Source: Castellaniella sp. (lineage in GTDB: Bacteria > Pseudomonadota > Gammaproteobacteria > Burkholderiales > Burkholderiaceae_B). From it: 64,000 nt of DNA. Below the pieces are notes generated by a model that was given only the letters and a program-made list of their open reading frames with translations, ran no database searches and was not told the DNA's origin. A program made the position numbers and the translations under genes. Each line of letters begins with the position of its first letter. Positions within the stretch are counted from its first letter, which is position 1. Positions 35,343 to 43,641 of this stretch are shown piece by piece. Location of the stretch: the NCBI RefSeq assembly GCF_004321985.1, contig NZ_SCQN01000011.1, forward strand, positions 124,001 to 188,000, given 5' to 3'.

Positions 35343-36208
35343 CCCCACGCGGACAGCGTCCGGACCAGGCTCCGCCCGCCGCCCACCCAGGTCTTCCACG
35401 CCAGCCAGAACTTGCGGATGGGGGTGAGCGCGATGCGCTGGTCCAGGACATGCCAGCCGTCGTGCTGCAGCTCGCGCAGCAGCGCCCAGTGAATTGACGC
35501 CAACATCAGATTGGGGCGTTGTGCGCGGCGGTCCGCCTCGGGCAGCGCCAGCATGGCTTGTCCGAACAGTGCACGCGTGCGCACTGCTTGCTCGTCCATC
35601 AACGCCTGGAATTTTGCCGAATGGTGGCCGTCCAGAATATCGTCCACGCTGACGCCATGGCGTTCCATTTCATCGGCTGGCAGGTAGATCCGGCCCCGGC
35701 GTGCGTCTTCGCCAACGTCGCCCAGAAGGGTGGTCATTTGCAGTGCCAGTCCCAGCGTCTCTGCAAACGTCTGCGTCCGGGGGTCGGTCTGGCCCAGGAT
35801 CACGGTTGAGAGGCCATTGAGCCGGGCTGCCGCCAGCCAGCAATACTGCTGCAAGGCGGGCCAGTCCGGGTAGCGAAACTGGTCCAGGTTTTTCTCCGAC
35901 GCTTCGATGACTGCGTGCAGCGGATCGGCCCGCAGCCCGCAGGGCAGTGCATGTTGCGCGAGCGCGATGGCAATTGGGTGGTCCGGTTCGCCGCCGAAGA
36001 TCGCCTCCACCTGGCTGCGCCACCAAGCCAGCTTCATGCGGGCGACCGAGGCTTCGGAAGTTTGTTCCACGATGTCCTCGACTTCCACACGAAAGGCATG
36101 CAGCGCGGTGAGCGCCTGGCGCTTTTCTGGCGGCAGGAACAGCAGGGCGTAGTAGAGGCTAGTGCCGCTTTGTGCGGCCTTGCGCTGACAATATTCGTCG
36201 GGACTCAT
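35339..36208 (-). CDS. hpnD: Squalene/phytoene synthase family protein, presqualene diphosphate synthase HpnD-type
   Basis: A 289-residue prenyltransferase joining two farnesyl diphosphates. SLYYALLFLPPEKRQALTAL, DIVEQTSEASVARMKLAWWR, YPDWPALQQYCWLAAARLNG and LLGDVGEDARRGRIYLPADE are HpnD hallmarks. ATG 36208 starts the conserved part. hpnC, hpnE and squalene-hopene cyclase are not in this window, so the hopanoid role is inferred from the family. It is divergent from alr; the gap holds AGTATACT, a palindromic -10. Confidence 0.87.
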   Translation of the reverse strand: MSPDEYCQRKAAQSGTSLYYALLFLPPEKRQALTALHAFRVEVEDIVEQTSEASVARMKLAWWRSQVEAIFGGEPDHPIAIALAQHALPCGLRADPLHAVIEASEKNLDQFRYPDWPALQQYCWLAAARLNGLSTVILGQTDPRTQTFAETLGLALQMTTLLGDVGEDARRGRIYLPADEMERHGVSVDDILDGHHSAKFQALMDEQAVRTRALFGQAMLALPEADRRAQRPNLMLASIHWALLRELQHDGWHVLDQRIALTPIRKFWLAWKTWVGGGRSLVRTLSAWG

Positions 36209-36244
36209 GGTGCGGATGTGGCGTGATCGCTGCAAATGGCAGGC

Positions 36245-36252
36245 AGTATACT
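36245..36252. promoter_or_regulatory. Palindromic -10 octamer AGTATACT between hpnD and alr
   Basis: AGTATACT contains TATACT on both strands, 37 bases from the hpnD start and about 52 bases from the alr start. One core may serve both divergent genes. No good -35 is visible on either side. Confidence 0.4.
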
Positions 36253-36303
36253 GATCGCGGCTTGCAGCAGAGGCTTGTGCCACTCTAGCTTTTGGGGGAT
36301 TCC

Positions 36304-37455
36304 ATGCCGCGCCCGATTCTGGCGACCATTGACACTGAAGCCTTGTCTCACAACCTGCGCATCGTGGCTGGCCGTCTGGCTCGGGATACTGTTGATTCTC
36401 CCAGAATCTGGGCAGTGATCAAGGCCCGGGGTTACGGTCATGGCCTGTCCGCCGCGCTGCAGGGGTTCTCCCAGGCTGACGGTCTGGCGATGTTGGACCT
36501 GGATGAAGCCGTCCATTGCCGTGAATCGGGCTGGTCGGGGCCGATCCTGCTGCTGGAAGGTTTTTTCGAGACATCCGATCTGGAAGTGCTGAACCGCTAC
36601 CGCATCGCGACGACGCTGCATTGCAACGAACAGATGGCCATGCTGGAGGCCTGCAGGATTCCGCATGCGCTGGATGCCTATGTGAAACTGGACAGTGGGA
36701 TGCACCGGCTGGGTTTCCTGCCAGACGAGTTTCGCGTCACGTTCCGTCGCGCACAGGCCCTGCGGTCCGCCGGCATCCTGAATAGCGTTGGCAAGATGAC
36801 GCACTTTGCCCGGGCCGATGACGATCCGGCCTTCACGCGGGAGCAGTTGGCGCGGTTCCAGGCCGCCACCCAGGAGCTGCCGGGACCGGTCAGCGTTTGC
36901 AACTCGGCGGCGACGCTGACACCCGGCTTCGCAGCCAGCGTTTCGGATTGCCATGCGGGTCAGACCCAATGGGTGCGACCAGGCATCTGCCTATATGGCG
37001 CCTCGCCCTTTGCCGGCCAGTCTGCCGATTCGTTCGGTCTGCATCCCGCCATGACGCTTTCTTCACAGCTGATCAGTGCCCACGTCTTGCCGACGGGCGA
37101 GGCTATCGGCTATGGTCAGACTTTCCGTGCAGATCATGCAATGCGGGTGGGCATCGTCGCTTGCGGCTATGCCGATGGCTACCCCAGGCACGCCGTGACC
37201 GGCACACCGGTCACGGTCGCAGGTGTGCGCACGCAACTGCTGGGGCGCGTCTCGATGGACATGCTGGCCGTGGATCTGGGTCCGGTGCCCCAGGCGCATG
37301 TGGGCTCTCCGGTTGTGCTCTGGGGAGTGGGCGGACCGTCGGTGGACGAGGTGGCGCTGTCCTGCGGCACCATCGGGTATGAATTGCTGACCGCCATCAC
37401 GCCGCGGGTGCCGCGCAGCGTCCTTCAGGCTTCACCTTCCGGGAATCCGCTATGA
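36304..37455 (+). CDS. alr: Alanine racemase
   Basis: A 383-residue fold-III PLP enzyme making D-alanine for the cell wall. The PLP lysine is Lys40 in AVIKARGYGHG; the usual sequence is KANAYGHG, so Asn-Ala is Arg-Gly here. The second catalytic site is GYGQTFRA, and the substrate loop GRVSMDM is intact. GGGGGA precedes ATG 36304 by four bases. The stop overlaps the SDR gene by four bases. The operon continues with radA. Confidence 0.94.
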   Translation: MPRPILATIDTEALSHNLRIVAGRLARDTVDSPRIWAVIKARGYGHGLSAALQGFSQADGLAMLDLDEAVHCRESGWSGPILLLEGFFETSDLEVLNRYRIATTLHCNEQMAMLEACRIPHALDAYVKLDSGMHRLGFLPDEFRVTFRRAQALRSAGILNSVGKMTHFARADDDPAFTREQLARFQAATQELPGPVSVCNSAATLTPGFAASVSDCHAGQTQWVRPGICLYGASPFAGQSADSFGLHPAMTLSSQLISAHVLPTGEAIGYGQTFRADHAMRVGIVACGYADGYPRHAVTGTPVTVAGVRTQLLGRVSMDMLAVDLGPVPQAHVGSPVVLWGVGGPSVDEVALSCGTIGYELLTAITPRVPRSVLQASPSGNPL

Positions 37456-38168
37456 AAAACAGTTGTGTGCTCGTGACAGGAGCGACCAAAGGCATCGGGT
37501 GGGCCATCAGCCAGCGGTTGGCGGATCAGGGCTGCCATGTGGTCGGGATGGCGCGTAATACCGCCGACATCGATTTTCCGGGCTACCTGTATGGTTGCGA
37601 TCTGGCCAATGCCGGTGAAACCGAGGAACTGCTGCGGGTCATCCGTGAAAAGTACCCCGTGGATGCCGTCGTGAACTGCGTGGGACCGGTCATGGCCGAA
37701 GCCCTGGGAGAAGTCGATCTGGCCTCGCTCTATCAGGCTTTTGATCTCAATGTGCGGGTGGCGGTGCAGGCCGTCCAGGCCTTCGTGCCGGGCATGAAGG
37801 CGCGCAAGGCCGGCCGCATTGTGAACATTTGCGGGCGCGCAGTCTATGGCTCGGCCGGACACACCAGCTATTCGGCCGCCAAAAGCGCCTTGCTGGGCTG
37901 CACCCGCACATGGGCGCTGGAGCTCGCGCCCTTTGGCGTCACGGTCAATGCCGTGTCCCCCGGCCCCGTGGAAACGGGGCTGTTCCGCTCGGAGTATCCG
38001 GTGGGCAGTGACGCGGAAAAGTCCATCCTGTCCACCATTCCCATGGGACGTCTGGGCCAGGCGGCCGAAGTTGCCGCCGCCGTGGTATTTCTGCTGGGCG
38101 ACGAGGCATCCTACATCACGGGCCAGGAGCTGGGCGTGGATGGCGGTGGCAGCCTGGCGGGCCGCTGA
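37452..38168 (+). CDS. Short-chain dehydrogenase/reductase with cysteine at the catalytic serine position
   Basis: 238 residues, classical SDR shape. Cofactor loop TGATKGIG (residues 9-16), Asn100 in DLNVRVAVQA, and YSAAK with Tyr140 and Lys144 are present. The residue 13 before Tyr140, normally the catalytic Ser, is Cys127 (VNICGRAVYG); the codon TGC is clear. FabG-like tail SYITGQELGVDGGGSLAG. Substrate is unknown. It may be an active variant or a binding protein. It overlaps alr by four bases and radA by one. Confidence 0.9.
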   Translation: MKNSCVLVTGATKGIGWAISQRLADQGCHVVGMARNTADIDFPGYLYGCDLANAGETEELLRVIREKYPVDAVVNCVGPVMAEALGEVDLASLYQAFDLNVRVAVQAVQAFVPGMKARKAGRIVNICGRAVYGSAGHTSYSAAKSALLGCTRTWALELAPFGVTVNAVSPGPVETGLFRSEYPVGSDAEKSILSTIPMGRLGQAAEVAAAVVFLLGDEASYITGQELGVDGGGSLAGR

Positions 38169-39529
38169 TGGCCAAGGCAAAAACGTTATTTCTTTGCACT
38201 GAGTGCGGTGCAGCGACGGCCAAGTGGGAAGGCCGTTGCCCGCATTGCGGTGCCTGGAACACGCTGCAGGAGACTCGCGAATCTGTTGCGCCTGCCCACC
38301 GGTTTGCTCCTCTTGCGGGCAGCACCCCCGTGCGACGGCTGTCGGAGATTGAGGCGCATGAGCAGATCCGCAACCCCAGCGGTATTGAGGAATTCGACCG
38401 GGTGCTGGGCGGCGGCCTGGTGGCCGGGGCGGTGGTGCTCATCGGCGGCGATCCGGGGATCGGCAAATCCACCTTGCTGCTTCAGGCGCTCGCAAGCCTG
38501 TCGGAACGCGGGCCCGTGCTCTATGTGACGGGCGAGGAGTCTGCTGAGCAGGTGGCGTTGCGTGCGCAGCGCCTGGGCGTATCGGGAGACGGCGTGGATC
38601 TGCTGTCGGAGATCCGGCTGGAGCAGATCGTACAGGCGCTGACGGAGCGCCAGCCCGGCGTGGCCGTGATCGATTCGATCCAGACGCTGTATTCGAGCGA
38701 GCTTACGGCAGCGCCTGGCTCGGTGTCCCAGGTGCGCGAGTGCGCCGCGCAGCTCACCCGCATCGCCAAGCAGACCGGGATTTCGCTCATCATCATCGGC
38801 CACGTGACCAAGGATGGATCGCTGGCCGGCCCGCGCGTGCTGGAGCACATCGTGGATACCGTCCTGTACTTCGAAGGCGACACGCATACGTCCTTCCGGC
38901 TGGTGCGCGCGGTGAAGAACCGCTTTGGCGCGGTCAACGAGCTCGGTGTATTTGCCATGACTGATCGTGGCTTGCGCGGTGTGAACAACCCTTCCGCGCT
39001 GTTTTTGGCCGGGCATTCGCGAGAGGTCGCCGGGTCCTGCGTGATGGCCACACAGGAAGGTACGCGGCCCTTGATGGTCGAGGTTCAGGCGCTGGTGGAT
39101 ACTGCGCACGTCCCCAATCCGCGCCGGTTGTCGGTCGGTCTGGAGAGCAGCCGTCTGGCCATGCTGCTGGCCGTGCTGCATCGCCATGCGGGGATCGTCA
39201 CCTTCGACCAGGATGTGTTCGTGAATGCCGTCGGCGGGGTGCGCATCATGGAGCCGGCCGCCGACCTCGCCGTAGCGCTCGCGATGGTTTCCTCCATGCG
39301 GGATAGACCTTTGCCGCCCCGGCTGTTTGCCTTTGGCGAGATCGGCCTGGCCGGCGAGATCCGCCCTGCGCCTCGCGGCCAGGAACGATTGCGGGAAGCT
39401 GCCAAGCTGGGGTTCGAGCGCGCCGTCATTCCGCGCGCCAATGCGCCGCGCCAAGCCATCGAAGGGCTGCAGGTCCAGGCGGTCGACCGGGTGGAGGATA
39501 TCCTCGGCGTGCTGAACGGTGACCGCTGA
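38168..39529 (+). CDS. radA: DNA repair protein RadA
   Basis: 453 residues. N-terminal four-cysteine zinc finger (CTECGAATAKWEGRCPHCG), RecA-like ATPase with GGDPGIGKSTLL, the RadA-specific KNRFG motif in VRAVKNRFGAVNELGVF, and a Lon-like C-terminal domain (DLAVALAMVSSMRDRPLP). It promotes branch migration in recombination. The start shares one base with the upstream stop. Confidence 0.97.
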   Translation: MAKAKTLFLCTECGAATAKWEGRCPHCGAWNTLQETRESVAPAHRFAPLAGSTPVRRLSEIEAHEQIRNPSGIEEFDRVLGGGLVAGAVVLIGGDPGIGKSTLLLQALASLSERGPVLYVTGEESAEQVALRAQRLGVSGDGVDLLSEIRLEQIVQALTERQPGVAVIDSIQTLYSSELTAAPGSVSQVRECAAQLTRIAKQTGISLIIIGHVTKDGSLAGPRVLEHIVDTVLYFEGDTHTSFRLVRAVKNRFGAVNELGVFAMTDRGLRGVNNPSALFLAGHSREVAGSCVMATQEGTRPLMVEVQALVDTAHVPNPRRLSVGLESSRLAMLLAVLHRHAGIVTFDQDVFVNAVGGVRIMEPAADLAVALAMVSSMRDRPLPPRLFAFGEIGLAGEIRPAPRGQERLREAAKLGFERAVIPRANAPRQAIEGLQVQAVDRVEDILGVLNGDR

Positions 39530-39530
39530 G

Positions 39531-40316
39531 ATGGCGGGCACCCTGTGGCTGATTCCCGCGTGTCTGGTCACGGGTGGCGCGATCGGCTTCTCTGGCGGGG
39601 TCGTGGGTATTGGCGGCGGACTGATCGCGATTCCATTGCTGGGGCTGGTGCTGGGCTATCCGCAGCAGGCGGCCCAGGGTACGGCCCTGGTGATGGTGCT
39701 GCCCGCAGTGGTACTCACGGTGCGCAAATATCATCAGCGCTCGCCCATCGATTGGCGGTCGGCGGCCGCCGGGGCGGCGGGTTCAGTTTTCTTCACCTGG
39801 GTAGGGGCAAAGATCGCGCTGGGTCTGGATCCGTGGCTGCTGCGCCGCATTTATGCCGGTTTCGTGTTCATCATCGCGCTCTTTTACTTTCGCGAGAGTT
39901 TGGGGCGGCGTGCGCGTTCCGCGCCGCCCGGAGGCTACCGTGAAGTCTCGCAGACGCACCGTGGCTGGTACTTCCTGATTGGTATTCTGGCGGGGCTGAC
40001 CGGTGGAATTTTCGGCGTGGGTGGATCGGTGCTTTCGGTGCCGTTCATGACCACATGCTTCCGCCTGCGCCAGACGTCGGCACAGGCCCTGGCGCTGACC
40101 ATGATCGTACCGGGCACCGTGGTGGCGCTTGCGACCTACGCCTGGCATGGTCAGGCGCATGGTTTGGTCGGCATTCCGCTGGCCATCGGCAGCCTGCTGT
40201 GCGTGCCGTACGGGGTGCGCCTGGCTTATGCCTTGCCGGAAGCACGGCTGAAACTGATTTTTGCCTGCATGCTGCTGATCATCATGGGCTTGCTGCTTCT
40301 GCGGGGTGGCGCATGA
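39531..40316 (+). CDS. TSUP (TauE/SafE) family permease
   Basis: A 261-residue membrane protein with about eight spans in two repeats. Each repeat carries the TSUP glycine motif: GGVVGIGGGLIAIPLL and GGIFGVGGSVLSVPFM. The family exports sulfite, sulfoacetate or similar anions. ATG 39531 lies one base after the radA stop; a GTG at 39519 is possible. The stop overlaps kdkA by four bases. The ligand is unknown. Confidence 0.88.
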   Translation: MAGTLWLIPACLVTGGAIGFSGGVVGIGGGLIAIPLLGLVLGYPQQAAQGTALVMVLPAVVLTVRKYHQRSPIDWRSAAAGAAGSVFFTWVGAKIALGLDPWLLRRIYAGFVFIIALFYFRESLGRRARSAPPGGYREVSQTHRGWYFLIGILAGLTGGIFGVGGSVLSVPFMTTCFRLRQTSAQALALTMIVPGTVVALATYAWHGQAHGLVGIPLAIGSLLCVPYGVRLAYALPEARLKLIFACMLLIIMGLLLLRGGA

Positions 40317-41023
40317 GTCCGGTATTATCCACGCTGCCCGGTACGCAGGGCATTCCTCGTGGTTGGGTGAGGCAGGACTTCCCAGGGGGTGCCCTGTGTG
40401 TGCCGCAGCGCCTGGCGGCCACCGCCGGAGACGCCTGGTTCGACCCGGGGAGACCGGGCGCAATTCCGGTGGGCGAGGGCGGCCGGCAGGCGGCCTGGTT
40501 CGTCGATGGTATCCATGGGCCTGCCGTGCTGCGCCACTATCGGCGTGGGGGCCTGCGGGCCCGGTTCGGCCGTGAATCCTATCTATGGCTGGGACAGGCC
40601 CGGGTGCGCGCCATTGCAGAATCGCGGGTTCTGGGGCTCTTGCGTGATGCCGGTGTCCGGGTTCCAGAACCGCTGGGCGCGGCCTGGTGGCGGGCTGGCC
40701 TGATGTACCGCAACGCCATTCTGGTGGCGCGGATCGCAGGGGCGCAGGCCTTGGCGAGCCGTCTTGATCGCGCCGATCCCGCTGAGGTCGCTCGAGTCAT
40801 CGCCGCCCTCCATGATGCTGAGGTCTGGCATGCCGACCTGAACGCCTTCAATATATTGTTCGACGACCAGGACCGCATCTGGCTCATCGACTTCGACCGC
40901 GCACGGCTGGGGCCGGTTTCAGCGCGTGCCCGGCACGAAAACCTGCTGCGCCTGCGGCGGTCCCTGGTGAAGGTGGCCGGGGCGCGGGGAGAGGCGTGGT
41001 GGAATGAATTGGCGCGGTCTTAA
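40313..41023 (+). CDS. kdkA: 3-deoxy-D-manno-octulosonic acid kinase
   Basis: A 236-residue protein of the WaaP/KdkA kinase-like family. The catalytic loop HADLNAFNILFDDQD and the metal site LIDFDRARL are intact; GPAVLRHYRRGGL-RARF is the family's nucleotide-binding region. KdkA phosphorylates Kdo at O-4 in the LPS inner core, as in Bordetella and Haemophilus with a single Kdo. It links to the LPS genes at 54418-62637. Its stop overlaps the converging carbonic anhydrase stop. Confidence 0.88.
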   Translation: MSPVLSTLPGTQGIPRGWVRQDFPGGALCVPQRLAATAGDAWFDPGRPGAIPVGEGGRQAAWFVDGIHGPAVLRHYRRGGLRARFGRESYLWLGQARVRAIAESRVLGLLRDAGVRVPEPLGAAWWRAGLMYRNAILVARIAGAQALASRLDRADPAEVARVIAALHDAEVWHADLNAFNILFDDQDRIWLIDFDRARLGPVSARARHENLLRLRRSLVKVAGARGEAWWNELARS

Positions 41024-41766
41024 GCCAGAAAATCCACCTTTCCGGTGGCCAGGCGGTAGATGCCGCCCACGATCCGCAGGGAGCCAGCCTGGTGCGCCTT
41101 TCGGATGATGTCCGACTGCGCGCTCAGTGCCGTTACATTGTTACGGATGTTCTGTTCGATGGCGGCTTCCAGCAGGTCGGTTTTCTGTTGGCTGACTTGC
41201 TTCACCGATGGGGTCAGCGCGGCCACCAATGTTTCGATGTGGCCGGGGTATTGAGCATGGTTGGTGATCGCCTTCACGGCTGCGGCAATTGCCCCGCATT
41301 TTTCGTGCCCCAGCACGAGGATGGCCGGAACGGACAGGACGGCGACGGCGTATTCCAGGCTACCGAGCATGTCGGCGTTGATGAAGTTGCCGGCTACCCG
41401 GGTCACGAACAGGTCGCCGCGGCCGCTGTCGAATGTATATTCGGGGGCGACGCGCGAATCCGCACAGCCCAGGATGGCCGCGTAGGGATTTTGCCCGCCC
41501 GCCAGCGCTTTTCTTTCGTGTGAGAAATCGTGGCGCTTCATGACCCCCGATACATAGCGCTGGTTGCCTTCTTTCAGGCGCTGGATGGCTTCATCGGGGC
41601 TGACAGCATTTTCGGGCTTGGGTAGGCCTGCCGCATGGACCGGTACGCTGGCCATGGCGCCCAGCCCGGCCGAGGCCGTTGCAGCCAGCGCGAAGGCGGC
41701 AGATGACTGCAGAAAGCGCCGGCGGGTGACTGGCTGTGCGTGAGTGCAGAGCTTGGAATCACACAT
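41020..41766 (-). CDS. Beta-carbonic anhydrase with Tat signal peptide
   Basis: 248 residues. A twin-arginine signal RRRFLQ (residues 15-20), a hydrophobic stretch and VHA predict export. The zinc site is Cys101, His154 and Cys157 (GCADSR, GHEKCG) with the Asp103-Arg105 dyad. It hydrates CO2, here probably in the periplasm. It is divergent from rpiA across a 305-base gap. Confidence 0.92.
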   Translation of the reverse strand: MCDSKLCTHAQPVTRRRFLQSSAAFALAATASAGLGAMASVPVHAAGLPKPENAVSPDEAIQRLKEGNQRYVSGVMKRHDFSHERKALAGGQNPYAAILGCADSRVAPEYTFDSGRGDLFVTRVAGNFINADMLGSLEYAVAVLSVPAILVLGHEKCGAIAAAVKAITNHAQYPGHIETLVAALTPSVKQVSQQKTDLLEAAIEQNIRNNVTALSAQSDIIRKAHQAGSLRIVGGIYRLATGKVDFLA

Positions 41767-42071
41767 GGTGGGTACCTTTGTGGTTGGTTGAAAGAGGGAC
41801 TGCCTTTTAACCCGGGCGCATCGGATCCTTCGAGCCGTTCGTGCCGTTCTGTTTCGGGTGAAATTCGGGGGGTCGCCTACCGCGTGATTCCATCGATTCT
41901 CGATCAGTTGGTGACTCTACACGAACGCTGCTGGGCTTGCACCCCCGGTCACGATCCCGCCGCGCGATCGAACTGGTCGCGGAATCCCTAGTGCTGGTAT
42001 CCACCCGAGTGTCCGGCCACGCCCCGCAGCCCTTAAAATATCCGTCTTTACAAATCCCGACGGACGTTCGC
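41767..42071. other. 305-base divergent intergenic region (carbonic anhydrase / rpiA)
   Basis: No gene is supported here. It holds AT-rich sequence at both ends. On the rpiA side a possible -10 TAAAAT lies at 42034-42039 with a second AT patch TTTACAAAT at 42048-42056. The centre has ATCGATTCTCGAT, a small near-palindrome at 41892-41904. No terminator is needed between the divergent genes and none is seen. Confidence 0.5.
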
Positions 42072-42752
42072 ATGTTTTCTCAGGACCAACTCAAACAGCA
42101 GGCTGCGCAGGCCGCCCTTGATTATGTGCTGCCGCAACTTCAGCCCGACAGCGTCCTGGGGGTGGGGACAGGCTCCACGGTCGACCGGTTCATCGATCTG
42201 CTGGCCGCCCATTCCGGGGATTTTGCGGCGGCGGTCTCCAGTTCGGAGCGCAGCACGCAACGGCTGCAGGCCGCGGGCATCCGGGTCCTGGATCTGAATG
42301 AGGTCGCCAGCCTGGCGCTGTATGTGGATGGCGCCGACGAGGTGGACCACGAGCTGAACATGGTGAAGGGCGGCGGCGGCGCACTTACTCGCGAAAAGAT
42401 CGTGGCTTCCGTCGCCGACCGGTTCGTCTGCATCGTCGACGACTCCAAGCTCGTGAGGCAGCTTGGACGCTTCCCCTTGCCGGTGGAGGTCATCCCACTG
42501 GCTCGCGAGGCGGTTGCCCGGCAGATTCGTTCACTGGGCGGCCAACCGCGGCTGCGGGAGGGCTTCACCACCGACAACGGCAACCAGATTCTGGACGTGT
42601 CGGGCCTGACCTATGACGATCCAGCGGAGTTTGAGGCGGTTCTGAACAACATTCCGGGGATAGTGTGTTGTGGCCTGTTCGCCATCTCGGGTGCGCACGT
42701 CGCGCTGGTGGCGGGCCAGGATGGGGTCTCGCGGCTGGAGCTGCAGGATTGA
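42072..42752 (+). CDS. rpiA: Ribose-5-phosphate isomerase A
   Basis: A 226-residue pentose-phosphate enzyme: GVGTGSTVDRFID, LYVDGADEVDHEL, MVKGGGGALTREKIVA and EGFTTDNGNQILDV carry the catalytic residues. ATG 42072 begins the conserved part (MFSQDQLKQQAAQAALDYV). The ribosome-binding site is weak (GGACG). phoU follows 142 bases later. Confidence 0.96.
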   Translation: MFSQDQLKQQAAQAALDYVLPQLQPDSVLGVGTGSTVDRFIDLLAAHSGDFAAAVSSSERSTQRLQAAGIRVLDLNEVASLALYVDGADEVDHELNMVKGGGGALTREKIVASVADRFVCIVDDSKLVRQLGRFPLPVEVIPLAREAVARQIRSLGGQPRLREGFTTDNGNQILDVSGLTYDDPAEFEAVLNNIPGIVCCGLFAISGAHVALVAGQDGVSRLELQD

Positions 42753-42894
42753 TCACGCCGCTGCGGTACCCGCGCCCAGCTGGCTGTCATGAGCCAGTCA
42801 CACGGGCCTGCTATGCTGCCTTCACAAGCGGCGGGCGCGGTGCTACGCTTTGCGATCGTTTGGATGCGTCCGCAGGTACATAGGGGGGTCGGTC

Positions 42895-43614
42895 ATGCTC
42901 GAACACACCAACAAACAATTTCACGCTGAGCTGGAAACGACGCGATCGATGTTCCTGCAAATGGGCGGCCTGGTGGAATCCATGGTGCTGGACGGCAGCC
43001 GCGCATTGTCCGAAGGCGAGCTGCAACTCGTGGATCGTGTGCGCGAGCACGAGCGCCAGGTAAATCAGTTCGAGGTGGACATCGATGGGCGCATCGGTCA
43101 GCTGATTGCACGCAATCAGCCTACAGCGGTCGATCTGCGCCTGCTGTTGTCGATTTCCAAGATGCTCACCGACATGGAGCGGTGTGGTGACGAGGCTGAA
43201 AAGATCGCCAAGGTCGCCCGTCGGCTGCACGAAGAGGATTCCTCCTACGAACCGGTCGTCGAGTTGCGCCATATGGCGGACGCCGTAGCCAGCATGATTC
43301 GCGCGGCCCTGGATGCCTTCGCGCGCGAGGACCCTGTCGCCGCCGCCGAGGTCGTGCGCAGCGACAGGGACGTGGACAAGGAATGGAAGGCCTCGCTGCG
43401 CCACATGATCACCTACATGATCGAGGACCCGCGCACGATTTCGCATTCCATCGACCTGATCTTCATTGCCCGGGCGCTGGAACGCATCGGCGACCATGCC
43501 AAGAACATGGCCGAGCGTGTGATCTATATGGTTCGCGGCGACGACGTGCGCCACATGGGCGTCACCAACACCGAGCGCATGGCGCGCGGCGAGCCGCCCG
43601 AACCACGTCCCTGA
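42895..43614 (+). CDS. phoU: Phosphate signalling protein PhoU
   Basis: 239 residues forming two three-helix PhoU repeats. Metal-cluster motifs are EKIAKVARRLHEED (first repeat) and ERIGDHAKNMAERVIYMV (second). PhoU restrains PhoR and the Pst transporter when phosphate is plentiful. pstSCAB and phoBR are not adjacent here, which is unusual. AGGGGGG lies upstream of ATG 42895; the preceding gap (42753-42894) holds a six-pair hairpin at 42780-42797 and nothing else clear. Confidence 0.95.
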   Translation: MLEHTNKQFHAELETTRSMFLQMGGLVESMVLDGSRALSEGELQLVDRVREHERQVNQFEVDIDGRIGQLIARNQPTAVDLRLLLSISKMLTDMERCGDEAEKIAKVARRLHEEDSSYEPVVELRHMADAVASMIRAALDAFAREDPVAAAEVVRSDRDVDKEWKASLRHMITYMIEDPRTISHSIDLIFIARALERIGDHAKNMAERVIYMVRGDDVRHMGVTNTERMARGEPPEPRP

Positions 43615-43641
43615 TGCGTTGCCTGCGCTGGGCGTAGCGGC

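Noticed and set aside
42780-42797. Hairpin CTGGCT/AGCCAG after rpiA as a terminator
   Set aside because: Only six pairs and no T run; noted in the phoU entry but not called as a terminator.
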